Origin: Thiorhodovibrio sp.
GTDB lineage: Bacteria; Pseudomonadota; Gammaproteobacteria; Chromatiales; Chromatiaceae
Length of the DNA: 5,975 nt
Reading direction: 5' to 3'
Assembly: GCA_007128075.1 (NCBI GenBank)
Contig: SKYD01000197.1
Span: forward strand, 1-5,975
Position 1 is the stretch's first letter. The number at the start of each line of letters is the position of its first letter. The position numbers were made by a program, and so were the translations under genes. Shown here in pieces: positions 1 to 5,975 of the stretch. The notes under the pieces are model-generated. The model worked only from the letters and a program-made list of their open reading frames with translations, did no database searches and was not told the DNA's origin.

Positions 1-1055
1 CGGAGCCGGAGCCGGAGCCGGAGCCTGAACCTGAACCTGAACCTGAACCTGAACCTGAACCTGAACCTGAACCTGAACCTGAACCTGAACCTGAGCCTGA
101 ACCTGAACCGGAGCCTGAGCCTGAGCCTGAACCGGAGCCTGAGCAAACTTCAGAAGAATCAGTTGATACCTTTAAGGATTTATTTGATTCATTAAATACC
201 AATGAGCTGGAAGCTGACGCGCTAGATGACAGCACTGAAGACATTGAGCCGTTGCAATGGCAGCCGCCGACGCCATCCGTTGCGCCTGAACCAGAGCCTG
301 AGCCAGTCGCAGATGATGCCCCCGCAGCGGTTGTTGAAGATAATGATGACATCGAGGAAGAGGAGGAGGAGAGTCTTTGGCAACGGTTGCGCCAGCCGTT
401 GCTGCTAGGATTGGCGGCACTTGTGGGCTTGTTGTTGCTGTTTATAGGGCTGCTTGGCTGGCGCATTGAGCGGTCGCCACCGCCCAGCCAAGCCCCCGTC
501 ACCACCAATGACACCCTCAATGCTGTGGAGCAACGACTCAACACCTTAGAAAGCCATTTGGGGCAGGTGGCTTCCCAGCTTGACCCCGAGAGCACAGATG
601 AGGAGGAACCCGCGCCACTCGAACCGCCCCCGCTGCTTGAACCGCCACCAGCGGAACAACCGCGTCGCCCGGAAATCGCCGCCACCGTGCCAACGCGCCC
701 GATTGACACCCTGCCGCCGCAACGCGCCCCACAACGGGAGCCAGCACCCGAGCCACCAACTGCTCGCGCCCCCGCGCCAGCAGAGGAGCTGGTTTTGCCT
801 GCACCCCGTTACGGGCTACAGCTTGCCGCCTTTAACCAACAAGCGCAGGCGCGGGCATTTATTCGTGAGCAAGGGTTGGGTTCTGATGTGTATATTACCC
901 GCTCCGGCCCCCAAGGACAGTTTCATGCTGTTGTTCTTGGGCTGTATCCAACACGCGAGGCCGCGCTGGCACGCCGTGAACAGTTGCCCGCAGCGCATCG
1001 TGAGGCCTGGGCGCGACCCTTGAATGCCGGAGCACGGCTAACACCTGTCAATTAA
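1..1055 (+). CDS. DamX-like SPOR-domain cell-division protein, 5'-truncated by window edge
   Basis: The reading frame is open from the window edge (first full codon at 3) to TAA at 1053-1055, giving 350 visible residues; the true start lies upstream. Counting from the codon at 3, the order is: Glu-Pro tract (1-47), acidic segment with an E6 run before the membrane (about 48-132), one transmembrane helix (about 133-153), short heptad-like segment (about 170-193), Pro/Glu-rich linker (about 198-268) and a C-terminal SPOR domain (about 269-345). This is the topology of E. coli DamX, an inner-membrane protein with a cytoplasmic N-terminus and a periplasmic SPOR domain that binds septal peptidoglycan glycans lacking stem peptides. 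The end of the domain ([13 protein letters not shown]) closely resembles DamX. An internal TTG at 252 could be miscalled as the start, but the frame runs unbroken through it. In many gammaproteobacteria such genes follow aroK-aroB, which cannot be checked here. An N-terminal AAA domain, as in some relatives, is also possible upstream. Confidence 0.85.
   Translation, partial: EPEPEPEPEPEPEPEPEPEPEPEPEPEPEPEPEPEPEPEPEPEPEPEQTSEESVDTFKDLFDSLNTNELEADALDDSTEDIEPLQWQPPTPSVAPEPEPEPVADDAPAAVVEDNDDIEEEEEESLWQRLRQPLLLGLAALVGLLLLFIGLLGWRIERSPPPSQAPVTTNDTLNAVEQRLNTLESHLGQVASQLDPESTDEEEPAPLEPPPLLEPPPAEQPRRPEIAATVPTRPIDTLPPQRAPQREPAPEPPTARAPAPAEELVLPAPRYGLQLAAFNQQAQARAFIREQGLGSDVYITRSGPQGQFHAVVLGLYPTREAALARREQLPAAHREAWARPLNAGARLTPVN
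3..143 (+). repeat. Hexanucleotide tandem repeat encoding a (Glu-Pro)23-Glu tract
   Basis: This is a 6-base tandem array, GA(A/G)CC(T/G), read in frame as 47 codons of alternating Glu and Pro. The core 27-92 is eleven perfect GAACCT units. The flanks mix GAGCCG, GAGCCT and GAACCG. The array reaches the window edge, so its full length is unknown. A 6-base unit keeps frame when copy number changes. Such Glu-Pro tracts form stiff, extended, highly acidic rods. Here the tract lies on the cytoplasmic side of the membrane helix. Confidence 0.95.
285..305 (+). repeat. Second short Glu-Pro tract (PEPEPEP)
   Basis: Seven alternating Pro and Glu codons (CCT GAA CCA GAG CCT GAG CCA) lie in the same frame as the main array, about 140 bases downstream. 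The codons are mixed, unlike the homogeneous GAACCT core. It is therefore either an older decayed array or independent compositional drift. Confidence 0.8.
399..461 (+). other. Single transmembrane helix of the DamX-like protein
   Basis: These 21 codons encode an almost wholly hydrophobic Leu/Gly/Ala/Val/Phe/Ile stretch ending in Gly-Trp. It is preceded by E6-SLWQRLRQ and followed by RIERSPPP. It is too far from any possible N-terminus to be a signal peptide, so it is best read as the membrane anchor separating the acidic cytoplasmic half from the periplasmic SPOR half. Confidence 0.9.
807..1037 (+). other. SPOR domain (peptidoglycan-binding), DamX type
   Basis: These 77 codons start at RYGLQLAAF and show the SPOR pattern: a first strand (YGLQLAAF), a helix ([11 protein letters not shown]), a strand (DVYITRS), a strand ([10 protein letters not shown]) and a helix ([13 protein letters not shown]). 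The Gln of the first strand (codon 816-818) and the Trp near the end (codon 1008-1010) match positions reported as important for septal localisation in E. coli DamX. That role is family knowledge; here only the conserved residues are seen. Confidence 0.88.
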
Positions 1056-1057
1056 TT

Positions 1058-1061
1058 GAGG
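1058..1061 (+). promoter_or_regulatory. Shine-Dalgarno for apbE
   Basis: GAGG lies five bases before the ATG at 1067, inside the 11-base gap after the upstream TAA. It is the clearest ribosome-binding site in the window and supports this apbE start. The gap is too short for a separate promoter, so apbE is probably co-transcribed with the DamX-like gene. Confidence 0.75.
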
Positions 1062-1066
1062 AAACT

Positions 1067-2080
1067 ATGCGTTATATCGTGATTTTAATGCTCACTGGCC
1101 TGATAGTCGGCTGTGTCAATGTTGAGCCACCGCCGGTTTTGGTGCTGCATGGCCAGACGATGGGCACCAGTTACAGCGTTCAGATTGCCCAGCCGCCGTC
1201 AACGGTTGCGCTGGAAGCCTTGCGGCAAGACATTGAGCAGACGCTGGAGGATATCAACGCCCAGATGTCCACCTATCGTCCTGAATCCGAGCTGTCACGG
1301 TTTAATCACAGCGCCAGCACCGACTGGCAGCCGGTATCCCATGATCTAGCCACCGTGGTGCAGACTGCGCAGGAGATCAGCGAGCTTAGCGGCGGGGCGT
1401 TCGATGTCACCGTCGGTCCGTTGGTCAATCTGTGGGGCTTTGGTCCCGATCCAAGCCAGTTCAGCCCGCCAACTGCCGAGGATTTGGCAGCAGCGCGGGC
1501 GCGGGTGGGTTATCAACAGCTTGAGGTGCGGCTTGATCCCCCGGCGCTGCGCAAACAGCATCCCGAACTCATGGTGGATCTGTCCGCGATTGCGAAGGGT
1601 TACGCGGTAGATCGGGTGGCTGAACAGCTCGACGCTGCTGGAATCAGCGCCTATCTGGTCGAGATTGGCGGTGAATTGCGCGGTCTGGGCTATAAACAGC
1701 CTGATCAGCCGTGGCGGGTGGCAATTGAGCGCCCCTACCGTGATGAGCGCACCCCGCTGCGGGTGATCACGCTCAATCAGCTTGCGCTGGCGACCTCGGG
1801 CGATTATCGCAATTATTTTGTCTACGATGGGCGCACCTATTCACACACCATCGATCCAGCGACCGGCGAGCCAGTCACCCACGATCTGACATCGGTCACG
1901 GTGCTCGATCCCAGTGCGATGCGGGCGGATGCGCTGGCAACCGCGTTGCTGGTTCTCGGCCCTGAGTCGGGGCAACAGTGGGCAGCCCAGCACCAGATTG
2001 CTGCCTTGTTCATCCAACGCCGCGACGACGACAGCTTTGTCGTTACTCAAACTGAGTCATTTGGTCAGCTTAATCCATGA
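1067..2080 (+). CDS. apbE: FAD:protein FMN transferase, ApbE family lipoprotein
   Basis: The 337-residue product belongs to the ApbE family, which uses FAD and Mg2+ to attach FMN through a phosphoester bond to Thr/Ser of target proteins such as the NqrB/NqrC and RnfD/RnfG subunits. Residues 1-16 form a lipoprotein signal peptide ending in a lipobox (IVGC, Cys16). Val at +2 is not the inner-membrane-retaining Asp. Family motifs follow in order: [10 protein letters not shown] (29-38), SELSRFN (74-80), [17 protein letters not shown] (110-126), [13 protein letters not shown] (170-182), [10 protein letters not shown] (199-208), SGDYRNY (244-250), [10 protein letters not shown] (258-267, with the conserved His260) and DALAT (288-292). 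Asp288 and Thr292 fit the known Mg2+-binding pair. Length is normal and no key residue appears missing. The ATG is supported by GAGG at 1058. The stop overlaps the ruvB start. No flavinylated partner is encoded in the window, so its client is not shown here. Confidence 0.95.
   Translation: MRYIVILMLTGLIVGCVNVEPPPVLVLHGQTMGTSYSVQIAQPPSTVALEALRQDIEQTLEDINAQMSTYRPESELSRFNHSASTDWQPVSHDLATVVQTAQEISELSGGAFDVTVGPLVNLWGFGPDPSQFSPPTAEDLAAARARVGYQQLEVRLDPPALRKQHPELMVDLSAIAKGYAVDRVAEQLDAAGISAYLVEIGGELRGLGYKQPDQPWRVAIERPYRDERTPLRVITLNQLALATSGDYRNYFVYDGRTYSHTIDPATGEPVTHDLTSVTVLDPSAMRADALATALLVLGPESGQQWAAQHQIAALFIQRRDDDSFVVTQTESFGQLNP
2077..2080 (+). promoter_or_regulatory. ATGA stop/start overlap, apbE-ruvB
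   Basis: The ATG of ruvB (2077-2079) shares two bases with the TGA of apbE (2078-2080). No strong Shine-Dalgarno precedes it, so ruvB translation probably depends on ribosomes finishing apbE (inference). Confidence 0.8.
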
Positions 2081-3123
2081 TTGACGATCCATCGCGCCTG
2101 GTGACCGCCACGGCAGTGAGCGAGGATCAGGCGCTTGATCGTGCCATCCGTCCGCGCCAGCTTACCGACTATATCGGTCAGCCCGAGGTGCGCGAGCAGA
2201 TGGAGATTTTCATCGGCGCGGCGCGTGGGCGCGGTGAGCCGCTCGATCACACCCTGATCTTTGGCCCCCCTGGATTGGGCAAAACCACGCTGGCGATGAT
2301 CCTCGCCCATGAGATGCAGGTTAATCTGCGTCAAACCTCAGGCCCGGTGCTGGAAAAAGCTGGCGATCTCGCCGCGCTGCTGACCAATCTTGATCGCGGG
2401 GATGTGCTTTTTGTCGATGAGATTCATCGCCTAAGCCCGGTGGTTGAAGAGGTGCTGTATCCAGCGATGGAGGATTTTCAGCTTGATATTATGATCGGCG
2501 AGGGGCCAGCAGCGCGCTCAATCAAGCTCGATCTGCCGCCCTTTACTCTGGTCGGGGCCACGACCCGCGCTGGGCTGCTCACCTCGCCATTGCGGGATCG
2601 TTTTGGGATCGTGCAACGGCTGGAGTATTATTCCGCCGAGGATTTAGCACAGATTTTGCGCCGTTCTGCCACGCTCTTAAACATCAGCGCCGATGCCGAG
2701 GGGCTGGCGGAGATCGCCAATCGCGCTAGGGGGACACCACGGATTGCCAATCGGCTGTTGCGACGGGTGCGCGATTATGCACAGATGCGTGCGGATGGTC
2801 GGATCAACCGCCAGGTCGCAGATCAGGCGCTGGCGCTGCTCAAAGTTGACAACCAAGGGTTTGATCACATGGATCGACGGCTATTAACCGCCATCATCGA
2901 CAAATTTTCTGGCGGCCCAGTGGGGGTTGAGACTCTAGCGGCGGCGATTGGCGAGGAGCGCGGCACCATTGAAGATGTGCTCGAACCCTTTTTATTGCAG
3001 CAAGGTTATCTGATGCGCACCCCCCGCGGTCGGGTGGCGACCCCCCTGGCCTATCAGCATCTCGGTTTAACACGCGCAGCGGACTTATTCACACCTCCAG
3101 CAGCGAGTCAAGCTTCAACATGA
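2077..3123 (+). CDS. ruvB: Holliday junction branch-migration ATPase RuvB
   Basis: This 348-residue AAA+ protein forms the hexameric rings that, with RuvA, drive branch migration of Holliday junctions before RuvC cleavage. The start (MIDDPSRLV) aligns with the E. coli N-terminus. Visible motifs are: DRAIRP (21-26) and YIGQ (32-35) before the P-loop; Walker A GPPGLGKT (63-70); Walker B with DEIH (114-117); the presensor-1 hairpin region including [11 protein letters not shown] (140-150), which contacts RuvA; sensor 1 GATTR (160-164); DRFG (174-177), with Arg175 at the arginine-finger position; and sensor 2 in RARGTPR (216-222). The C-terminal winged-helix DNA-binding domain spans about 265-335 ([33 protein letters not shown]). 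The protein appears complete and functional. It ends with a weakly conserved tail about a dozen residues longer than in E. coli. It is coupled to apbE and glnE by ATGA overlaps, with no ruvA or ruvC alongside. Confidence 0.98.
   Translation: MIDDPSRLVTATAVSEDQALDRAIRPRQLTDYIGQPEVREQMEIFIGAARGRGEPLDHTLIFGPPGLGKTTLAMILAHEMQVNLRQTSGPVLEKAGDLAALLTNLDRGDVLFVDEIHRLSPVVEEVLYPAMEDFQLDIMIGEGPAARSIKLDLPPFTLVGATTRAGLLTSPLRDRFGIVQRLEYYSAEDLAQILRRSATLLNISADAEGLAEIANRARGTPRIANRLLRRVRDYAQMRADGRINRQVADQALALLKVDNQGFDHMDRRLLTAIIDKFSGGPVGVETLAAAIGEERGTIEDVLEPFLLQQGYLMRTPRGRVATPLAYQHLGLTRAADLFTPPAASQAST
3120..3123 (+). promoter_or_regulatory. ATGA stop/start overlap, ruvB-glnE
   Basis: The glnE ATG (3120-3122) overlaps the ruvB TGA (3121-3123). 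Upstream bases give at best a weak Shine-Dalgarno (CGAG near 3104), which suggests translational coupling (inference). Confidence 0.75.
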
Positions 3124-5939
3124 GCGCCCACAACCATCATTGGCAGTGCTGGCAAGACTGGGCAGCCACGGCGGGCGTTGCCCTGCCAGTCGAATCTGAG
3201 TTTCACCATGCCCGCGCTCGCGTCTGGGCAGCCAGCGAATTTGTCGCCGTCACCTGCGCTCGACACCCCGAGCTGTTTGCTGAATTGGTTGCCAGCGGCG
3301 ATTTAGCACGCAACGACGGGGCAGCAACGGTCAATGACGCGCTGGCGGCAGTCTTGGCAGGGGTTGCGGATGAGCCAGAGCTGATGCAGCGGTTGCGTCA
3401 GTTTCGGCGGCGGCGCATGGTCAGCATCATCTGGCGCGATCTTGCCGATTGGGCACCGCTTGATGAGACCCTGGCGCATCTGAGTGCGCTGGCGGATGCC
3501 TGTGTGGTGCAGGCGCTTGATTGGCTTGAAACTTGGGCGCGTGCTGAATTGGGCACCCCCCGCGATGCCGAGGGACGCGCCCAACGGCTGGTGGTGCTGG
3601 CAATGGGCAAGCTCGGGGCTGGCGAGCTGAATCTGTCCTCAGACATTGATCTGATTTTTGCCTTCCCGCGTGCGGGGTGCTGCGATGGTCGGCGGGCGCT
3701 CACCAATGCCGAGTTTTTTATCAAACTCGGGCAGCGGTTGGTCAAAAGCCTGGATGCCACCACCAGTGACGGCTTTGTGTTTCGGGTCGATACCCGGCTG
3801 CGCCCGTTTGGTGACAGCGGCCCGTTGGCGATGAATTTTGATGCGATGGAGGCCTATTATCAGGCGCAAGCCCGCGAGTGGGAACGCTATGCAATGATCA
3901 AAGCGCGGGTGATCGCGGGTGATGCTGACGATAGTGCCGAATTGCAGGCGCTGTTGCAGCCTTTTGTCTATCGCCGTTATCTCGATTTTGGGGCGATTGA
4001 CTCTCTGCGCCAGCTCAAAAGCCTGATTGATCGTGAGGTGCGCCGTCAGGGGATGGCCGACAACATCAAGCTCGGCTATGGCGGGATTCGGGCGATTGAG
4101 TTTATCGGTCAGGCGTTTCAGTTGATTCGCGGCGGGCGTGAGCCAGCCTTGCAGGTGCGCCCGATTCTTGAGGTGTTGCAGCGTCTTGGTGAGCACCAGA
4201 TTTTGCCCGCAACAGCGGTGACCGAATTAAGCACCGCCTATCGGCTGTTGCGCCGAGTTGAAAATCGGCTGCAAGCCTGGGCGGATCGTCAAACCCATGT
4301 GTTGCCAAACACCGCGCCAGCGCGTCAGCGGCTTGCTGAGAGTCTCGGCTATTCCGACTGGGCGGCGTTGGAACAAGCGCTGAACCACCACCGCCAGCGC
4401 GTGCAACAGCATTTTGATGTCTTGTTTGCCGCGCCCGAGGAAACGCCAACACAAGAGCTAGGCAGTCTGTGGACGCAAGAGCGCGAGGGCGCGATTGCGC
4501 TGTTCGAGGATGCAGGCTTTGCTGATGCTGCCGCAGCGCGAGAACGGTTACAGCAATTTCGCGCCACCATCGAGCGCAAGGGGTTGAGTCGTCTCGGCAC
4601 CGAGCGCCTGGCGCAATTGATGCCGCATCTGCTCAATGATCTGGCAGCCATCGATCAGCCTGATCAGACCCTGACGCGGGTGTTGCAGGTGTTGGAGGCG
4701 ATCTTAGGTCGGACAGCGTATCTGGCACTGCTCGCCGAGCGCCGCGATGCGCTGGATCAATTGGTGAAACTGTGCGCGGTCAGCCCGTGGTTTGCTGAAT
4801 GCACCGCTCGCCAGCCGCTGCTGCTCGATGAATTGCTCGATCAGCGGCGGCTCTATGCCCCATTGCGGCGTGCAGATTTAGAAAGCGAACTCGACGCGCT
4901 CTTGGATGCCACCGCCCCCGATGACCTTGAGCAACGCATGGAGCGCCTGCGCCAGTTTGCTCAGGGCAACAAGCTGCGGGTGGCGGCAGCCGATGTCACC
5001 GGCATCATTTCGCTGATGGTGGTCAGCGACTATCTCACCGACATTGCCGCCGTGTCGATCCAGCGCAGTTTACAGCTTGCCTGGGAGGATGTGGTGCGTC
5101 GTCACGGCAGCCCGACCCAGACCGATGCCGCGCATTCGGGCTTTGTGGTACTCGGCTATGGCAAGCTCGGTGGCTTTGAGCTGGGCTACCATTCTGATCT
5201 TGATTTGGTGTTTTTGTATGCCGACCGTGAGCCAGAAGCCCCGACCACCGGCGAGCGCCCGATCACCAACGCGCAGTTTTATATCCGTCTCGGTCAACGG
5301 CTGATTCACCTGATGACCACGCCGACCTATTCTGGCGTGCTCTATGAGATCGACATGCGGCTGCGTCCTGATGGCAACAAAGGGATGATTGCACGTACCC
5401 TCAATTCTTTTGCCGACTATCAGCGTGACCAGGCTTGGACTTGGGAGCATCAGGCGCTGGTGCGCGCCCGTCCAGTCGCTGGCGATGCCGCGCTGGGACA
5501 GGCATTTGAGCAGGTGCGGCGCGAGGTGCTGTGCCGCCCCCGCGATGCCGAGACACTACGCACTGAGGTCGCGCAAATGCGTGCCAAAATGCGCACCGCG
5601 CTCGATCAAAGCACCGCTGCGCAGTTTGATCTCAAACAGGGTCACGGCGGCATTGCCGACATTGAATTTATGGTGCAATACGCTGTTCTGCGCTGGGCGG
5701 CAGACTATCCGCAACTGGTGGCGTGGACCGATAATATCCGGCTGTTGGAAACCTTGGAAACTCTGGATTTATTGCCCGATCAGGCGGCGGCGACCTTGAC
5801 TGCCGCCTACAAAACACTCCGCGCTGCCTATCATCGTCAGGCGCTCCAAGATGCCCCCGGGCTGATCGCGGCTGATCAACTGCTCACTGAGCGTCAGCAA
5901 GTCAGCACTCTGTGGCAACAGATGATGGGCGATGGTTAA
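3120..5939 (+). CDS. glnE: Bifunctional glutamine synthetase adenylyltransferase/adenylyl-removing enzyme
   Basis: GlnE switches glutamine synthetase activity by adding or removing AMP on a conserved Tyr, under control of PII (GlnB) and glutamine. The 939-residue product is close to the E. coli length (946) and contains both halves. The N-terminal deadenylylase nucleotidyltransferase has [16 protein letters not shown] (163-178), with metal-ligand Asp175 and Asp177 and a third Asp at 224 in RVDTRLRP. It is followed by its helical domain (about 300-435, including [10 protein letters not shown]). A helical regulatory linker spans about 450-650. The C-terminal adenylyltransferase has [18 protein letters not shown] (679-696), with Asp693, Asp695 and Asp745 in EIDMRLRP, and its helical domain ([11 protein letters not shown], 840-850, to the end). 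All catalytic aspartates are present in both domains, so both activities are expected. The ATG overlaps the ruvB stop, and the 3' end overlaps the next gene by 8 bases. No glnB, glnA or ntr gene is nearby. Confidence 0.98.
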   Translation: MSAHNHHWQCWQDWAATAGVALPVESEFHHARARVWAASEFVAVTCARHPELFAELVASGDLARNDGAATVNDALAAVLAGVADEPELMQRLRQFRRRRMVSIIWRDLADWAPLDETLAHLSALADACVVQALDWLETWARAELGTPRDAEGRAQRLVVLAMGKLGAGELNLSSDIDLIFAFPRAGCCDGRRALTNAEFFIKLGQRLVKSLDATTSDGFVFRVDTRLRPFGDSGPLAMNFDAMEAYYQAQAREWERYAMIKARVIAGDADDSAELQALLQPFVYRRYLDFGAIDSLRQLKSLIDREVRRQGMADNIKLGYGGIRAIEFIGQAFQLIRGGREPALQVRPILEVLQRLGEHQILPATAVTELSTAYRLLRRVENRLQAWADRQTHVLPNTAPARQRLAESLGYSDWAALEQALNHHRQRVQQHFDVLFAAPEETPTQELGSLWTQEREGAIALFEDAGFADAAAARERLQQFRATIERKGLSRLGTERLAQLMPHLLNDLAAIDQPDQTLTRVLQVLEAILGRTAYLALLAERRDALDQLVKLCAVSPWFAECTARQPLLLDELLDQRRLYAPLRRADLESELDALLDATAPDDLEQRMERLRQFAQGNKLRVAAADVTGIISLMVVSDYLTDIAAVSIQRSLQLAWEDVVRRHGSPTQTDAAHSGFVVLGYGKLGGFELGYHSDLDLVFLYADREPEAPTTGERPITNAQFYIRLGQRLIHLMTTPTYSGVLYEIDMRLRPDGNKGMIARTLNSFADYQRDQAWTWEHQALVRARPVAGDAALGQAFEQVRREVLCRPRDAETLRTEVAQMRAKMRTALDQSTAAQFDLKQGHGGIADIEFMVQYAVLRWAADYPQLVAWTDNIRLLETLETLDLLPDQAAATLTAAYKTLRAAYHRQALQDAPGLIAADQLLTERQQVSTLWQQMMGDG

Positions 5940-5975
5940 TTTTCTGATTTGCGGCACCCAAAAGGGCGGCACCAC
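5932..5975 (+). CDS. Probable P-loop sulfotransferase, N-terminal fragment cut by window edge
   Basis: An ATG at 5932 in a different frame from glnE opens a run of 14 full codons to the window edge, [14 protein letters not shown], with the last two bases (AC) starting another Thr codon. A hydrophobic strand followed by G-x-Q-K-x-G-T-T at the extreme N-terminus is the 5'-phosphosulfate-binding loop of PAPS-dependent sulfotransferases, which move sulfate to carbohydrate, lipid or other acceptors. In this frame a TGA lies at 5923-5925 and the next codons are TGG and GCG, so 5932 is the first possible ATG. The start overlaps the last 8 bases of glnE, which suggests coupling. The acceptor cannot be guessed from 14 residues, and another P-loop family is not fully excluded. 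Confidence 0.75.
   Translation, partial: MVNFLICGTQKGGT

Noticed and set aside
3..143. CRISPR array or iteron-type origin
   Set aside because: The units are 6 bases with no spacers and are in frame with a coding region, so this is a coding microsatellite.
1..195. Alternative + frame through the repeat reading Arg-Ser then Leu-Asn dipeptides
   Set aside because: It ends at a TAA at 193-195 with no recognisable continuation. The Glu-Pro frame runs on into a membrane helix and SPOR domain.
580..1023. 147-codon + strand frame overlapping the SPOR gene
   Set aside because: It is an out-of-frame shadow rich in Arg, Pro and His, with no domain or ribosome-binding site. The overlapping SPOR frame is clearly the coding one.
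3587..3594. GCTGGTGG, identical to the E. coli Chi octamer
   Set aside because: It is a single copy inside glnE, explained by Leu-Val-Val codons. One occurrence is expected by chance, and the Chi sequence of this organism is unknown.
3639..4196. Long minus-strand open frame of 185 codons opposite glnE
   Set aside because: It lies wholly antisense to conserved glnE motifs, has no recognisable domain, and is expected from the codon bias of GC-rich DNA. The same holds for the other minus-strand open frames in the window.
4649..4672. GATC-rich stretch with two nearby TGATCAG sequences as a regulatory palindrome
   Set aside because: It is within glnE and explained by Asp-Gln codons (GATCAG). GATC is common across the window for the same reason.
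5940..5975. Terminator after glnE
   Set aside because: There is no hairpin followed by a T-run here. The bases are better explained as the start of the sulfotransferase-like gene.

Overview
The window carries five genes, all on the + strand and packed head to tail, two of them cut by the window edges. In order they are: the C-terminal part of a DamX-like SPOR-domain cell-division protein, an ApbE-type FAD:protein FMN transferase lipoprotein, the Holliday-junction motor RuvB, the bifunctional glutamine synthetase adenylyltransferase/deadenylylase GlnE, and the first 14 codons of what looks like a P-loop sulfotransferase. No RNA gene, insertion sequence, CRISPR array, terminator or convincing promoter is visible. 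The only noncoding DNA is an 11-base gap at 1056-1066.

The DNA is GC-rich (about 60% by eye). RuvB and GlnE read very like their Escherichia coli counterparts, and the SPOR domain resembles E. coli DamX. This points to a gammaproteobacterium. A Chromatiales-like (purple sulfur bacterial) or related lineage would fit, but that is a guess from composition and gene neighbourhood only.

Layout. 1-1055: the DamX-like gene opens inside a hexanucleotide repeat encoding an alternating Glu-Pro tract. An acidic cytoplasmic segment, one transmembrane helix, a short coiled coil, a proline-rich linker and a C-terminal SPOR domain follow. 1067-2080: apbE, with its own Shine-Dalgarno (GAGG). 2077-3123: ruvB, whose ATG overlaps the apbE stop (ATGA). 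3120-5939: glnE, whose ATG overlaps the ruvB stop in the same way. 5932-5975: the sulfotransferase-like start, overlapping the end of glnE by 8 bases.

The tight spacing implies one transcript with translational coupling. The gene functions (septal glycan binding, flavinylation of extracytoplasmic proteins, recombination and nitrogen control) do not form an obvious pathway. The cluster looks like a housekeeping operon of mixed roles rather than a new system. The points most worth a second look are the in-frame Glu-Pro microsatellite, ruvB lacking ruvA directly upstream, and the sulfotransferase start overlapping glnE.
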